The notes under the pieces: model-generated | Seen by the model: the letters and a program-made list of their open reading frames with translations, nothing else | Told to the model about the DNA's origin: nothing | Database searches by the model: none | In this document: in pieces, positions 33,534 to 44,600 of the stretch | How the letters are laid out: each line of letters begins with the position of its first letter | How positions within the stretch are numbered: position 1 is the first letter of the stretch | Assembly: GCF_036850765.1 (NCBI RefSeq) | Contig: NC_089495.1 | Span: 27,124,875-27,188,874, forward strand | Length of the DNA: 64,000 nucleotides | Reading direction: 5' to 3' | Source of the DNA: Saccopteryx bilineata | Lineage: Eukaryota > Chordata > Mammalia > Chiroptera > Emballonuridae | Program-made: the position numbers and the translations under genes

Positions 33534-36500
33534 TTATGTCCCACCTATGTATGGAATCATATAGTTCTTAGTTTGCTCTGATTTACTTATTTCGCTCAGT
33601 ATAATGTTATCAAGGTTCATCCAAGTTGTTGTAAATAATCCAATGTCATCATTTCTTATGCCTGAGTAGTATTCCATAGTATATATGTACCAAAGCTTTT
33701 TAATCCACTCGTCCTCTGACAGACACTTGGGCTGTTTCCAGATCTTCGCTATTGTGAACAATGCTGCCATAAACATGAGGGTGCATTTCTTCTTTTCATA
33801 CAGTGCTATGGTGTTCTTGGGGTATATTCCTAACAGTGGGATAGCTGGGTCAAAAGGCAGTTCAATTTTTAATATTTTGAGGAATCTTCATACTGTTTTC
33901 CACAGTGGCTGCACCAGTCTGCATTCCCACCAGCAGTGCAGGAGGGTTCCCTTTTCTCCACATCCTCGCCAGCACTTATTCTGTGTTGTTTTGTTGATGA
34001 ATGTCATTCTGACTGGTGTGAAGTGGTATCTCATTGTGGTTTTAATTTGCATTTCTCTAATGCTTAGTGATGTTGAGCATTTTTTCATATGCCTATTGGC
34101 CATCTGTATGTCCTCTTTGGAGAAGTGTCTATTCATTTCTTTTGCCCATTTTTTGATTGGATTGTTTGTCTTCCTGGTATTAAGTTTTACAAGTTCTTTA
34201 TAAATTTTGGTTATTAACCCCTTATCAAATGCATTGTCAAATATATTCTCCCATTGTGTAGTTTGTCTTTTTATTCTGTACTTATTGTCTTTAGCTGTGC
34301 AGAAGCTTTTTAGTTTGATATAGTCCCATTTGTTTATCCTGTCTTTTATTTCACTTGCCTGTGGAGCCAAATCAGCAAATATATTGCTGCGAGAAATGTC
34401 AGAGAGCTTACTGCCTATGTTTTCTTCTAAGATGCTTAAGGTTTCAAGGCTTATATTTAAGTCTTTTATCCATTTTGAGTTTATTTTTGTGAATGTTATA
34501 AGTTGGTGGTCTAGTTTCATTCTTTTGCAGGTAGCTTTCCAATTTTCCCAGCACCATTTGTTGAAGAGGCTGTCTTCACTCCAATGTATGCTCTTACCTC
34601 CTTTGTCAAATATTAGTTGTCCATAAAGGTGTGGGTTTATTTCTGGGTTCTCAGTTCTGTTCCATTGATCTAAATGCTTGTTCTTATGCCAGTACCAGGC
34701 TGTTTTGAGTACAATGGCCTTATAGTATAACTTGATATCCGGAAGTGTGGTACCTCCCACTCTATTCTTCCTTTTCAAGATTGCTGAGGTTATTCATGTT
34801 CTCTTTTGGTTCCATATAAATTTTTGGAATATGTGTTCTATATCTTTGAAGTAAGTCATTGGTATTTTAATTGGTATTGCATTGAATTTATAAATTGCTT
34901 TGGGTGATATAGACATTTAAATGATGTTTTTCTTCCTAACCATGAGCACAGTATATGCTTCCACTTGTTTGTATCTTCCCTGATTTCTTTTATCAATGTT
35001 TTATAATTTTCCGAGTACAAGTCTTTAATGTCCCTGGTTAAATTTACTCCTAGGTACTTTATTTTTTTGGTTGCAATGGTAAAGGGGATTGATTCCTTAA
35101 TTTCTCTTTCTGATAGTTCATTGTTAGTGTATAAAAATGCCTCTGATTTCTGAGTATTAATTTTATATCCTGCCACCTTGCTGAATTCATTTATCAGGTC
35201 TAGTAGTTTTTTTTACTGTGACTTTAGGGTTTTCTATATACAATATCATATCATCTGCAAATAATGATAGTTTTACTTCTTTTCCAATTTGGATGCCTTT
35301 TATTTCTTCTTACTGTCTGATTGCTGTGGCTAGGACTTCCAGAATTATGTTGAATAAGAGTGGTGAAAGGGAGCACCCCTGCCTTGTTCCTGATCTTAAG
35401 GGTATTGCTTTTCATTTTTTCCCATTGAGTATGATGTTGGCTGTGGGTTTGTCATAGATGGCGTTTATCATGTCGAGGTATGTTCCCTGTATTCCCACTT
35501 TGCTGAGAGTTTTGATCATGAATGGGTACTGGATTTTATCAAATGCTTTTTCTGCATCTATTGAAATTATCATGTGGTTTTTCTCCTTCCTTTTATGTGA
35601 TGAATTACATTGATTGATTTGTGAATATTGTACCAGCCTTGCCTCCCAAGAATAAATCCCACTTGATCATGGTATATGATTTTTTACATATATTGCTGGA
35701 TCCTGTTTGCTAATATTTTGTTGAGGATTTTACCATCTAAATTCATCAGGGATATTGGCCTATAATTTTCTTTCTTTGTGTTGTCTTTGCCTGGTTTTGG
35801 AATCAGAATTATGCTCGCCTCATAAAAGGAGCTTGGAAGTCTTCCTTCTTCTTGAATTTTTTGAAATAGCTTGAGAAGGATAGGAGTTAGTTCTTCTTTG
35901 AATATTTGGTAGAATTCACTTGTGAAGCCATCAGGCCCAAGACTTTTCTTTTTTGGGAGCTTTTTGATAACTGTTTCAATCTCATTTGTTGTAATTGGTC
36001 TGTTTAGGTTTTCTGATTCTTCCAGGTTAATTTTTGGAAGATTATATGTTTCAAGAAATTTGTCCATTTCATCTAGGTTGTCTAGTTTTTTGGCGTACAG
36101 TTCTTCATAGTATTTTCTGACAATATTTTGTATTTCTGTTGTGTCAGTTGTTATTTCTTCACTCTCATTTCTAATTTTATTTATTTGAGTCCTCTCTCTT
36201 TTTTTCTTGGTGAGTCTGGTTAAAGTTTCATCGATCTTGTTTATCTTTTCAAAGAACCAAAGAACCAGCTCCTGATTTCATTGATCCTCTGTATTGTTTC
36301 TTTAGCCTCTCTGTCATTTATTTCTGCTCTGCTCTTTATTATTTCCTTCCTTCTATTAGCTCTGGGCTTTACTTGCTGTTCTTTTTCTAGTTCTTTTAGA
36401 CGTAGGGTCAAGTTGTTTATTTGAGATTTTTTAGGCTTCTTGAGGTATGCCTATAATGCTATGAACTTCCCTCTCAAGAATGCTTTTGCTGTTTCCCATA

Positions 36501-37034
36501 AATTTTGAGTTGATGTATGCTCATTATCATTCATTTCTAGGAATTTTTTAATTTCTTCTTTGATCTCATTGTTTACCCATTTGTTATTTAATGACATGCT
36601 ATTTAGTTTCCAAGTGTTTGAGTATTTTTCAGTTTTTCTGTTGTGATTGATTTCTAGTTTTATGCCATTGTGATCAGAGAAAGTGCTCGATATGATTTCA
36701 ATCTTCTTAAATTTGTTGAGACCGCTTTTGTGCCCTAACATGTGGTCTATTCTAGAGATTGTACCATGAGCACTTGAAAAGAATGTATATTCTGCTGTTT
36801 AGGGTGAAAGGTTCTGAAGATATCTATTAAATCAAGTTGATCTAGTGTGTCATTTAAGTCTTCTGTTTCTTTGTTAATTTTCTTTCTTGAGGATCTATCT
36901 AGTGATGTTAGTGGGGTATTGAAATCCCCTATTATTATAGTATTGCTGTTGATCTCTCCCTTTAAATCCATCAAAGTCTGCTTTATATATTTAGGTGCTC
37001 CTATATTAGGTGCGTAGATATTTATAATGGTTAT
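33534..37034 (-). pseudogene. L1 ORF2, 3' part (endonuclease half, reverse transcriptase, C-terminal zinc knuckle), broken
   Basis: ORF2 encodes the endonuclease and reverse transcriptase that make the nick and copy RNA at the target. The minus strand holds, in order: the rest of the endonuclease with 'IIIGDFNTPL' (36925 region) and 'SSTFSDHNGIKLE' (about 36680); RT with '[12 protein letters not shown]' and '[20 protein letters not shown]' (35684-36067); the FADD active-site box at 35250-35261; a thumb/C-terminal stretch in a 296-codon frame (33888-34778) carrying the CX3CX7HX4C knuckle '[18 protein letters not shown]'; and the end near 33534. Surviving frames are separated by stops and frameshifts at roughly 36745, 36450, 35680, 34850 and 33880, so it cannot make a full protein. 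Confidence 0.9.
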
Positions 37035-38401
37035 ACTCTCTGATATTGCCATCAACATTGAAGAGGCCCCCCAATCCCATCTTCTTTTCTTGTTTAGAGA
37101 AGACAAGATTGCGCTGGAGTAGGAAAACATACCAACTCCCACCTCCCAGAAACAAAGTGGGTTACAAACTAATTTTAAGAACTATCATCTGGAAAAACCA
37201 ACTTTGGACTAAACTAAGAGGACTCTTCAACCAAGGAACACTGAAGAAGCCACACTGAGACTGGTAGGAAAAGCAGAAATGCAGAGAGGGCTGCCCAGCT
37301 CCCTGGAGTGAACAACAGCAGGGAGAGACTCGTGTGGTGGAAAGTGAGTTTAGCAGAGAGGGGAAGTTCCTGAGCCCCAGGAACAAAGCCCTAGCCTGCA
37401 GCCCCAGAGCCTAGAAGAGGCTCATGGACAGTATTTAGCTGGAAACAAAGTCAGGATACTGTTTGTGAGAAAGAGACTGATTTCTCAGACCCAGGATTCT
37501 TCTTAAAGGGACCGCACAAAACACCTCTCTCACAACCACTCACCCGGTGCTCCAGGGGACGGGGAGAGAGGAGACGTCTGGAGTAGCAGGAAGACTGTAG
37601 TGAGTCTTAGGGTCTGAGCTGCAGCACCTGCACCCACACTGCTGAGGGCTCGCAGGACGGAGGGCGGCGGCGGGACACGGAAGTGCGGTTCTGTCGGCAA
37701 GGGCGGAAGCCAGGTAGCCACCACTGGGCCCAGGTGTGAGCTCGGTCTTGCCTGGCTGGGGAAGAGGGGGCATGCAAAAGTGGTCAAGCCCAGCTGCGGG
37801 GCACCTGTAATCCAGCCTGCAGGAGAAGGGCGGGAACCCTGGAAGGGGTGGAGACAGGCCCTTGAGCAAGGGTGCAGGAGCACAGCCTTGCCCCTCCCAC
37901 AGAACCAAGGCTTGTGGCCTGACTTGGGAGCTGGCTCCTCCCACGGGGGTGGAGCCAAAAGCCCAGAACAGGCAGAGTCCCACTACTGAGCGTGGGCATG
38001 CAGTCCCACCCGGCCTGTGGAGCCAAGGCTTGCAACCATCCCATGAGCGGGCTTCTCCTGCAAGGGTAGGGCGAAAGCATGAAAACAGTTGGAGACCCGC
38101 AGCTGAGCAAAAGTACTCGCCACTGTCCTCAGGGCCAAGTGTAACGCCACCCACTGGGGCAGGGCAAAGGCCAGGGCCACCAAGGCCTGTATACCCGAGC
38201 ATGTGATCACAGCCACCCCGTGAAGGAAAGGCAGAAACCACAGCAACAGCCCCAGTGGGAAGGCACCAGCAGTGCCCATACCCAAACACCCTAGGCAGCA
38301 ATAGCAGAGGGGGTGGTGGGCCTGCAGACAGACCACACCTAGGGAACAGAGGTCACACCCAGTGGACTCTAGTGGCCAAGACCTTCTTTTACACAGAGAA
38401 G
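37035..38401 (+). promoter_or_regulatory. L1 5' UTR (internal promoter region), inverted relative to the 3' part
   Basis: This GC- and CpG-rich leader precedes ORF1. In the L1 family the 5' UTR carries an internal RNA polymerase II promoter. Between about 37790 and 38240 it contains three to four degenerate units of 112-124 bp; 'ccaaggcttg' recurs at 37905 and 38023, and 'gag-c-----tgagc' at 37851, 37975 and 38092. Long antisense frames (253 codons at 37540-38301, 142 at 37530-37958, 147 at 37983-38426) exist mainly because the region is GC-rich. The exact inner start is not certain within 37035-37060. Confidence 0.8.
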
Positions 38402-39313
38402 ATGAGAAGGCAGAGAAATGCAACACAAATGAGTCAAGAGAAATCCCCAGAAAAGGACCTGCATGAATCAGATATAACCAAATTACCAGATGCAGAGTTT
38501 AAAATAACAATTATTAGGATGCTCAAAGACATTAGAACAACAATAGATGGTCATTACAAACACCTAAATAAAGAAATAGCAGATATAAAAACAGACATTG
38601 AAATAATAAAAAAGAATCAGTCAGAAATGACAAATACAATATTAGAAATGAAGAACACAATGGAAGGAATTAAAAGCAGGATGGATGAAGCTGAGGATCA
38701 AATCAGCGAGTTAGAGGACACAATAAATAAAGGCATGGAAGCAGAGCAGAAAAAAGAAAAGAGACTCAAAAAGTCTGAGGAAACTCTAAGAGAGCTCTGT
38801 GACAACATGAAGAGAAATAACATTCGCATCATAGGGGTTCCTAGGGAAGAAGAGAAAGAACAAGGGATAGAGACTTTGTTCAAGCATATCATAGCTGAAA
38901 ACTTCCCTCAATTAAGGCAGGAAAACATCTCACATGTACAGGAAGCACAGAGAACTCCATTAAAGAGAAACCCATAGAAATCAACACCAAGACACATCAT
39001 AATTAATATATCAAAGCTAAGTGATAAAGAGAAAATATTAAAAGCTGCTAGAGAATAAAAGACTATCACCTACAAAGGAGCTCCCATAAGGATGACTTCC
39101 AACTTCTCAAAAGAAACACTTGAGGCCAGAAAGGAATGGCAAGAAATATTCAAAGTAATGCAGAACAAGAGCCTACAACCAAGACTACTTTATCCAGCAA
39201 GGCTATTGTTTAAAATTGAAGGAGAAATAAAAAGCTTTCCAGACAAAAAAGAACTCAAGGAATTCACTACAACCAAACCAAGGCTGCAAGAAATGCTAAG
39301 GGGCCTGTTGTAA
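38402..39313 (+). pseudogene. L1 ORF1 (RNA-binding chaperone), two stop codons
   Basis: ORF1 encodes the trimeric RNA-binding protein that coats L1 RNA. I start it at the ATG at 38402 ('MRRQRNATQMSQEKS'); the open frame upstream is leader. An N-terminal segment is followed by a coiled coil (about residues 45-130, with 'KTDIEIIKKNQSEM' and 'DEAEDQISELEDTIN'), the RRM domain ('NNIRIIGVPREEEKEQGIE'), and the C-terminal domain ('QPRLLYPARLLFKIEGEIKS'). One reading frame runs all the way to 39313. It is broken only by TAG at 38975-38977 and TAA at 39056-39058. It is much better preserved than ORF2. Confidence 0.9.
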
Positions 39314-39370
39314 ACAGATCAAAGGAGAAAAAGAATATGGCAAAAGAGGAATACAATTTTAAAGAATAAA

Positions 39371-39695
39371 ATGGGAATAAACAATTACATATCAATAATA
39401 ACCTTAAATGTAAATGGATTAAATAATCCAATCAAAAGACATAGGGTAGCTGCATGGATAAGGAAACAGGACCCATACATATGCTGTCTACAAGAGACAC
39501 ACCTTAAAAAAAAAGATGCACATAGACTGAAGATAAATGGATGGAAAAAAATATTTCACACAAATGGAAATGAAAAAAATAGCTGGGGTAGCAATACTTA
39601 TATCAGACAAAATGGACTTTAAAACACAGACTATAGTAAGAGATAAAGAAGGTCACTACATAATGATAAAGGGAGCAATCCAACAGGAAGATATT
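39371..39695 (+). pseudogene. L1 ORF2, 5' part (start of endonuclease), truncated by inversion
   Basis: It begins 'MGINNYISIITLNVNGLNNP', which includes the catalytic-Asn block, then 'CCLQETHLKKKDAHR' with the catalytic Glu. A frameshift in the A run near 39570-39580 moves the reading to the frame that continues 'IAGVAILISDKMDFKTQT' and stops at 'QQEDI', the twin-priming breakpoint. The remainder of the endonuclease is on the other strand at 37034 downwards. Spacing from the ORF1 stop is 57 bp, normal for L1. Confidence 0.9.
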
Positions 39696-39730
39696 CTGCA
39701 TTTTTTATTCTTTCAAAAGACAGGGAGTTA

Positions 39731-40077
39731 GGCTGGTGAGCGGTTGCACAGTGGATAGACTTTATAGAGTGTCAGACTGGGAAGCTAAGGAGCCAGGTTT
39801 GAAACTCTGAGGTTGCCAGTTTGAGCGCAGGCTCATCTGATTTGAGCAAGACTCATCAGCTTGAGCCTAGGTCAATGGCTTGAACAAGAGGTCATCAGTC
39901 ACAGCTCATACGAGAAAGCAATCAATTAACAACTAAGGTGCCACAACAAAGATTGATGCTTCTCATCTCTCTCCCTTATTGGCTGTCCTTCTCTCTGTCT
40001 CTCTCTGTCTTTGTCACAAAATAAAATAAAATAAAATAAAATAAAATAAAATAAAATAAAATAAAATAAAATAAAAT
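39731..40077 (+). mobile_element. tRNA-derived bat SINE, 'C-type', sense, with long AAAAT tail
   Basis: The head 'gctggtgagcggttgcacag' and C-type body are followed by a tail of about twelve AAAAT units (40019-40077). Exact 16-bp duplications 'aaaagacagggagtta' lie at 39715-39730 and 40078-40093. It inserted into the right flank of the L1, 20 bp beyond the L1 target duplication. Confidence 0.93.
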
Positions 40078-40093
40078 AAAAGACAGGGAGTTA

Positions 40094-40438
40094 TTCCAGA
40101 AAAATTCATGAATTCATAGCTGGTTATATAGATATCCAAGTGTCAGGTGTATAGGTCTTATAGGTGATATCTAAGTCAGTGTTAGATGTGAGGCAGAAGG
40201 TAAGAAGTGGGAACTTAAAAGGAACACACACTTGTAAGGTTTTGAAGCAACTGCCAACTCTCTAGGCTGCTTAAGCCTCCTCCGCCTCCACCGTCCCCAG
40301 CCCAAATCAGATTCTACTTATAGCATAAAATCTTTCTTTCTAAAACTTTACAAGTGGAAGTGCAGAGGCAGCAACAGGATGTAGAAAAAAGTCCTGTCTC
40401 AGCTACCAGAGTACAATGAGTTAACTGCAATAGCTGTT
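40094..40438. other. Unassigned sequence
   Basis: No gene or clear repeat recognised. Confidence 0.4.
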
Positions 40439-40439
40439 G

Positions 40440-40575
40440 ATTTAAATGCCTGTCTCTCCTTTGGAATCTAGGCTTCTCATGGGCAGAGATTGTATTTTAA
40501 CAACCCTAGCTCATAGCACAGAGCAGGGCAGATACTGAATAAATGTTTTGTTTTGTTTAACAAAATGAATGATAC
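40440..40575 (+). repeat. L2 3' end, sense
   Basis: 'aggcttctcatgggcagaga', 'ctagctcatagcacagagca' and 'gatactgaataaatgttttg' follow the L2 tail order. Confidence 0.8.
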
Positions 40576-40838
40576 ATACAAGTTTCTTAGTGCTTTCTGG
40601 AATTTAACTTTCAAATGCCTGTGATTTTTAACAATAAAACAGCCAATGCTGACATCAAATGACTTACATTTATTATTAAAGAATCAGAGTAAATAACTTG
40701 ACTTTGGGTGATGGGTACACAACATAATCAACAGTTCAAATGTTGTAGAAACATTTACATAAAACCTCAATACTCTTGTTGATCAATGTCACCCTGTTAA
40801 ATTTAATTTTCTAAAAAAAAAATAGAATTAGAGGTACA
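40576..40838. repeat. Possible L1 3' UTR relic, sense
   Basis: 'gggtgatgggtacacaacat' and 'aatgtcaccctgttaaattt' near 40705-40805 read like the plus-strand end of an L1 3' UTR (the reverse of text seen at 30260 and 33310). Short and diverged. Confidence 0.5.
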
Positions 40839-41180
40839 GCCCTGGTCGGCTGGCTCAGTGGATAGAGTGTCAACCTGGTGTATTAATGTCTTAGATATTA
40901 TTCCTGCTCAGGGCACACAGGAAAAACAACCACCTGCTTCTCTCCTTTTCCTTCTTCCCCTTCTCTCTTTCTTCCCCTCCCACAGCCAGTGGCTTGATCG
41001 GTCCTACCATCACCTCAGGCACTGAGAATAGCTCTGTTGGTCCCAGAGACAGCTTATGGTGCTAAAACTAGCTTGGTTGATTTGGGCATTGGCCCTAGAT
41101 GGGGGTTGCTGGGTGGATCATAGTTGGGGCACATGTGGAAGTCTGTCTCACTATCTCCCTTTCTCTCACTTAAAAAAAAA
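40839..41180 (+). mobile_element. tRNA-derived bat SINE, 'A-type' older variant, sense
   Basis: The head 'gccctggtcggctggctcag' and 'gctcagggcacacaggaaaa' are followed by a CT-rich stretch, a diverged second half, 'ggtggatcatagttggggca' and an A tail. Short similar flanks 'agaatta' and 'agaatca' may be its duplication. The element at 61813 is of the same variant. Confidence 0.82.
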
Positions 41181-41396
41181 GAATCAATGGGGCAGTATGA
41201 AATAGTCAAAAAACAAATTGCTCTAGAAATGAAATATTGTGCCTATTTCTCTGGATTCTAGCCTCATTAGCTTCTTGTCCTGCAATCGTTACTGACATTT
41301 TATCCTTATTCAAGCTCAGTCCTGTCTGAGTGGTCCTTACTAAAGTGAATTAAAAATGTCAGGAGTTAGATGACTCAATTAAATCACTTTTACACC

Positions 41397-41663
41397 CAGA
41401 GGTGGATTAAGGTCAGTTGAGGCTCTGGGCACAGAAGAAAATATTAGGCCTCTTAAAAAAAATAGACAGGGAAAATAAAAATGCATGTTAACCATATTTT
41501 TAAATAAATAAAAAATATTATATACCCTTAATGTTAAAATTTCACATATGAAACCAAACTTGGTGTCATTAGAAAAAAGTGTAAAGTTGGGGTTTGGTGG
41601 GACCCTTTAGAAGTTGGGGCCCAGGGCACAAGCCTGCTGCATCAGCCATTAAACCCATCTCTG
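41397..41663. mobile_element. Non-autonomous hAT-like DNA transposon, 267 bp
   Basis: The ends 'cagaggtggattaagg' and 'ttaaacccatctctg' are imperfect inverted repeats beginning CAGAG. The body has the 'gctctgggcaca' and 'ggggcccagggcacaagcc' blocks seen in bat hAT families. The 8-bp flanks 'tttacacc' and 'tttccact' agree at six of eight positions, consistent with an aged target duplication. Confidence 0.7.
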
Positions 41664-41699
41664 TTTCCACTTGACTACTAGAACTTTTCTGAATTTGAG

Positions 41700-44600
41700 A
41701 CGAAACTTGAACAATAAGATTTCTGCTTCATTCTTGAAGTTCAAACCCCATCTTCTTTCTGGTTTTGGACACTGGACCTCTGTTTTGTTGTACTCCTTAC
41801 CCAGTGGCAAAGTTATTCTAGGATCAGGATTGCTTCAAACCAGTCAGTCTTTAGAACTGGAATGTCCCCATTGAAAGATAGTCTGGACTTTGAGGTTGGC
41901 ATTTCATACTTTTTGGATAGTAACTAATAATCTATCAGGAAACCTATATTCACACTTAATCTACTCCACAATTTCTGCCCACCAATTTTAAATTCTTTCT
42001 TTATCCTTTTTTTCCCCTTCTTCCTTTGTTTCTTTATTTCTTTCTTTGTTTCCATATTTCTCCAGTGAAAATAAATAAAGGATCCTCAAGTGAGAACAGA
42101 GTTTGCTATAGGGAGGGAGTCAGCCATCGTCACTTGCATTTTGGCAGGGACTCAAAGGCCATCAGTGATATGAGAGAGCTTTGCACTGGAAGAAGAACGC
42201 TTCAGGTGTGCTCTGATTGGAAGCAGTCAGCATGGGAAGTCAGGCTAACTAGGAGCAGGGCACTCTATGTGGTTGTCTCTAGGTGTATATTTCACTTTAT
42301 TAGTTTGATTCTAAGGACAAAAATTAGGGAAGCTGTCAGTTGTTAACCAAGTCTTGGTCATTTGGCGATGATTGTTATAGAAGTTATTGTTTACCCTCCT
42401 GGATTGTTATCAGAAATAGTGATCTGGCTTTTCACAAATTGATTTGCAGCAAACACACTTCTTGGTCAGTTTTTTGTAGATAAAGCGGTTCACTTCCTGA
42501 GCAGTTTGCTGTAGATTGTGGGTCATCTTCTGTTTCCATATCTGGTCTGGCCATTGCCCATTTGTTTATTCAGTCCCTTGCTCCCTTTTTCATCCAAGTC
42601 CTTTTCTCCAAATCTTTTTCTCATTTTCATTAATTTCTTCTTAATAATTATGTCTTTCCTCAGAGTTCAGTAAAGATTGGGCAATGGGACTGTGAAATAT
42701 GGTTGAGTTTCAATGTGTAAGGAAACATTTTGTTCATTCACATCAAGTTCTGAAGAGCTCTTAAATTTAAAAAATGGAGAATTTGGGCAATTTTATGATC
42801 CAGATTATACAGTAGTTGGTTATTACGAACAAATGTTAAATATCATGTTATTATTTGACTATGGTCAAACTTAACATTGAAATGCTTTTATACATAAGTT
42901 TCACAGAAAGTATAAAATTAAAATCTAAAAACATGATTTGATCTCTTCTGGAAGTGACATTGAACTTGATGCACTTCAGTGTGTATACTCTGGACTTGAC
43001 AACATGTGGACATATTTTGAATTGAGGCAGCAGAAAAAAATGACATAGCCTTCACTAGGAACCTCCAAAATATTTAATCTTTCTTTTTCCATAAACTAGG
43101 TGCAGATCTTAAATGCAACTATTTGACCTAACTATGCTTTCTGATTAAAGATGCAGCAAATGAAAAAAAATTAGACTTGAAAGAAAGTGGATGTTTACCA
43201 TCTTCTTGGATTATTGCCAATGGGAGCACTAAACCAAAGTGAGTCAATGAGCATCAAGACAGAGAAATTCGCTTAAATGAAGAGCTAGAACTGATATTTC
43301 TGTAAGATATCTACTTGTGTGTGCTGAAGATCTATGATCAAAGTGCTGGAAATATTTCATATTCATTGCAGAATTGCTAAATTTGTGGATCACACTTTGT
43401 TATGTGAAATTGACTTTTAATGGGATTCTTCCTCTCTTCTGGATTTTTTAGGCCAATTAGGCATTGACACCTTTAGCTGTGAGCCCCTGCAGCATCTTCT
43501 CTAATCTGCTCTTCACTAGCATGACACTGGGTCTTTCCAAGGGAAATGAATGTTGCTTCATGGCTCCAAACCCAAGGAGGAAGGCAGGTTAGGCACCAAA
43601 TCACAACAGCTTCCTGCTCAAAATGAATGTCCCCAAGAGCAGTGTTTTTGAAGGTGATCCAGCTCTTCAAGCTGAATCATTGCTCACAGTAATTTTACTA
43701 ATGCATCCCATCCTGAATTTAAAAAGCCTGATGAGTCACCCTATATGCCCAACTGCTTACATTATGAAGCAGAACATGAAAGCATTTACATATATTGGCG
43801 TAATCCATTGCTGGATCAACCAAATTAACTCTTACTTTTATAACTCTTCAAACTTCACATGGACAAAATAAATGGTCCTTCAACCAATAGAATGCGCTGG
43901 CAGATATCGCATTAAAATGTCATCTATTTTATTCAATCTCACAGTTTATGTCTATGTCATTCTGCCATGAAAATAGTTAACCACTACACATGAATCTGAA
44001 GGAGAGGAGAGGAGTAAGTTAAGTCGCCTAATATGCTAAGATTATACCCATGTGAGGATCTAGGATAATCTCATGTCATGGCTAACCAATAGAGCATTTT
44101 TTCATTAATTTAAGAGAGACAGGGAGTGGAGTAAATTCCCTCTCAATAGTGAAAATTTTCCTTTCCTGAGAACCAGATTTATTTGAGGTATCTTAAAGAC
44201 TTTTATAAAGAAATAACAATATTGCTGTGTTTCAAAAGAGGAAGCAACTTTTTGCCAGGTAACAATAGTGTCTCTATTTTTGGGCCATTCTCTAGCATTA
44301 TGATCATCAGTCATCATTTATGGTACATGGCACTTTTAATCTTCAGAACATCTGAGGCATTTTATCAAATTTCCCACACATCACTAAGAGGCAAAGCTGC
44401 CTATAACATTCCGGATATCACACTGTACTTTTGAGAAGTGTCCTGGGATTTTATTTATTGAGTCATTAACGATAGGAACAGGGCATCTATATTTATCATT
44501 ATCTCTAAAAGAATACAGTCATCTGTCCAATACTCAAAAGTATTTGCTTATAATAATCCCCAAGGAAAAGATGTGAATATTTCCGATACTGTACTTCTTT

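Larger units (their letters stand above)
33301..39695 (-). mobile_element. Near full-length L1 retrotransposon with inverted 5' half (twin-primed)
   Basis: About 6.4 kb. The 3' UTR and ORF2 from mid-endonuclease onward are on the minus strand (33301 to about 37034). The 5' UTR, ORF1 and first part of ORF2 are on the plus strand (about 37035-39695). The plus-strand part stops at codons for 'AIQQEDI' and the minus-strand part starts at codons for 'TIINIYAPN', which are adjacent in ORF2. The 13-bp duplication 'tctgcatttttta' lies at 33289-33301 and 39695-39707. All this fits one target-primed insertion with twin priming. The tail A-run is short and merges with the T run of the duplication. Orientation is given by the 3' end. 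Confidence 0.92.

Noticed and set aside
33888..34778. 296-codon minus-strand frame as a functional gene
   Set aside because: It is the C-terminal part of L1 ORF2 with its zinc knuckle, separated from the RT by stops and frameshifts.
37540..38426. Long antisense frames of 253, 147, 142 and 108 codons as possible host genes
   Set aside because: They overlap the GC-rich L1 5' UTR next to a clear ORF1, on the other strand, in several frames at once. Composition explains them.
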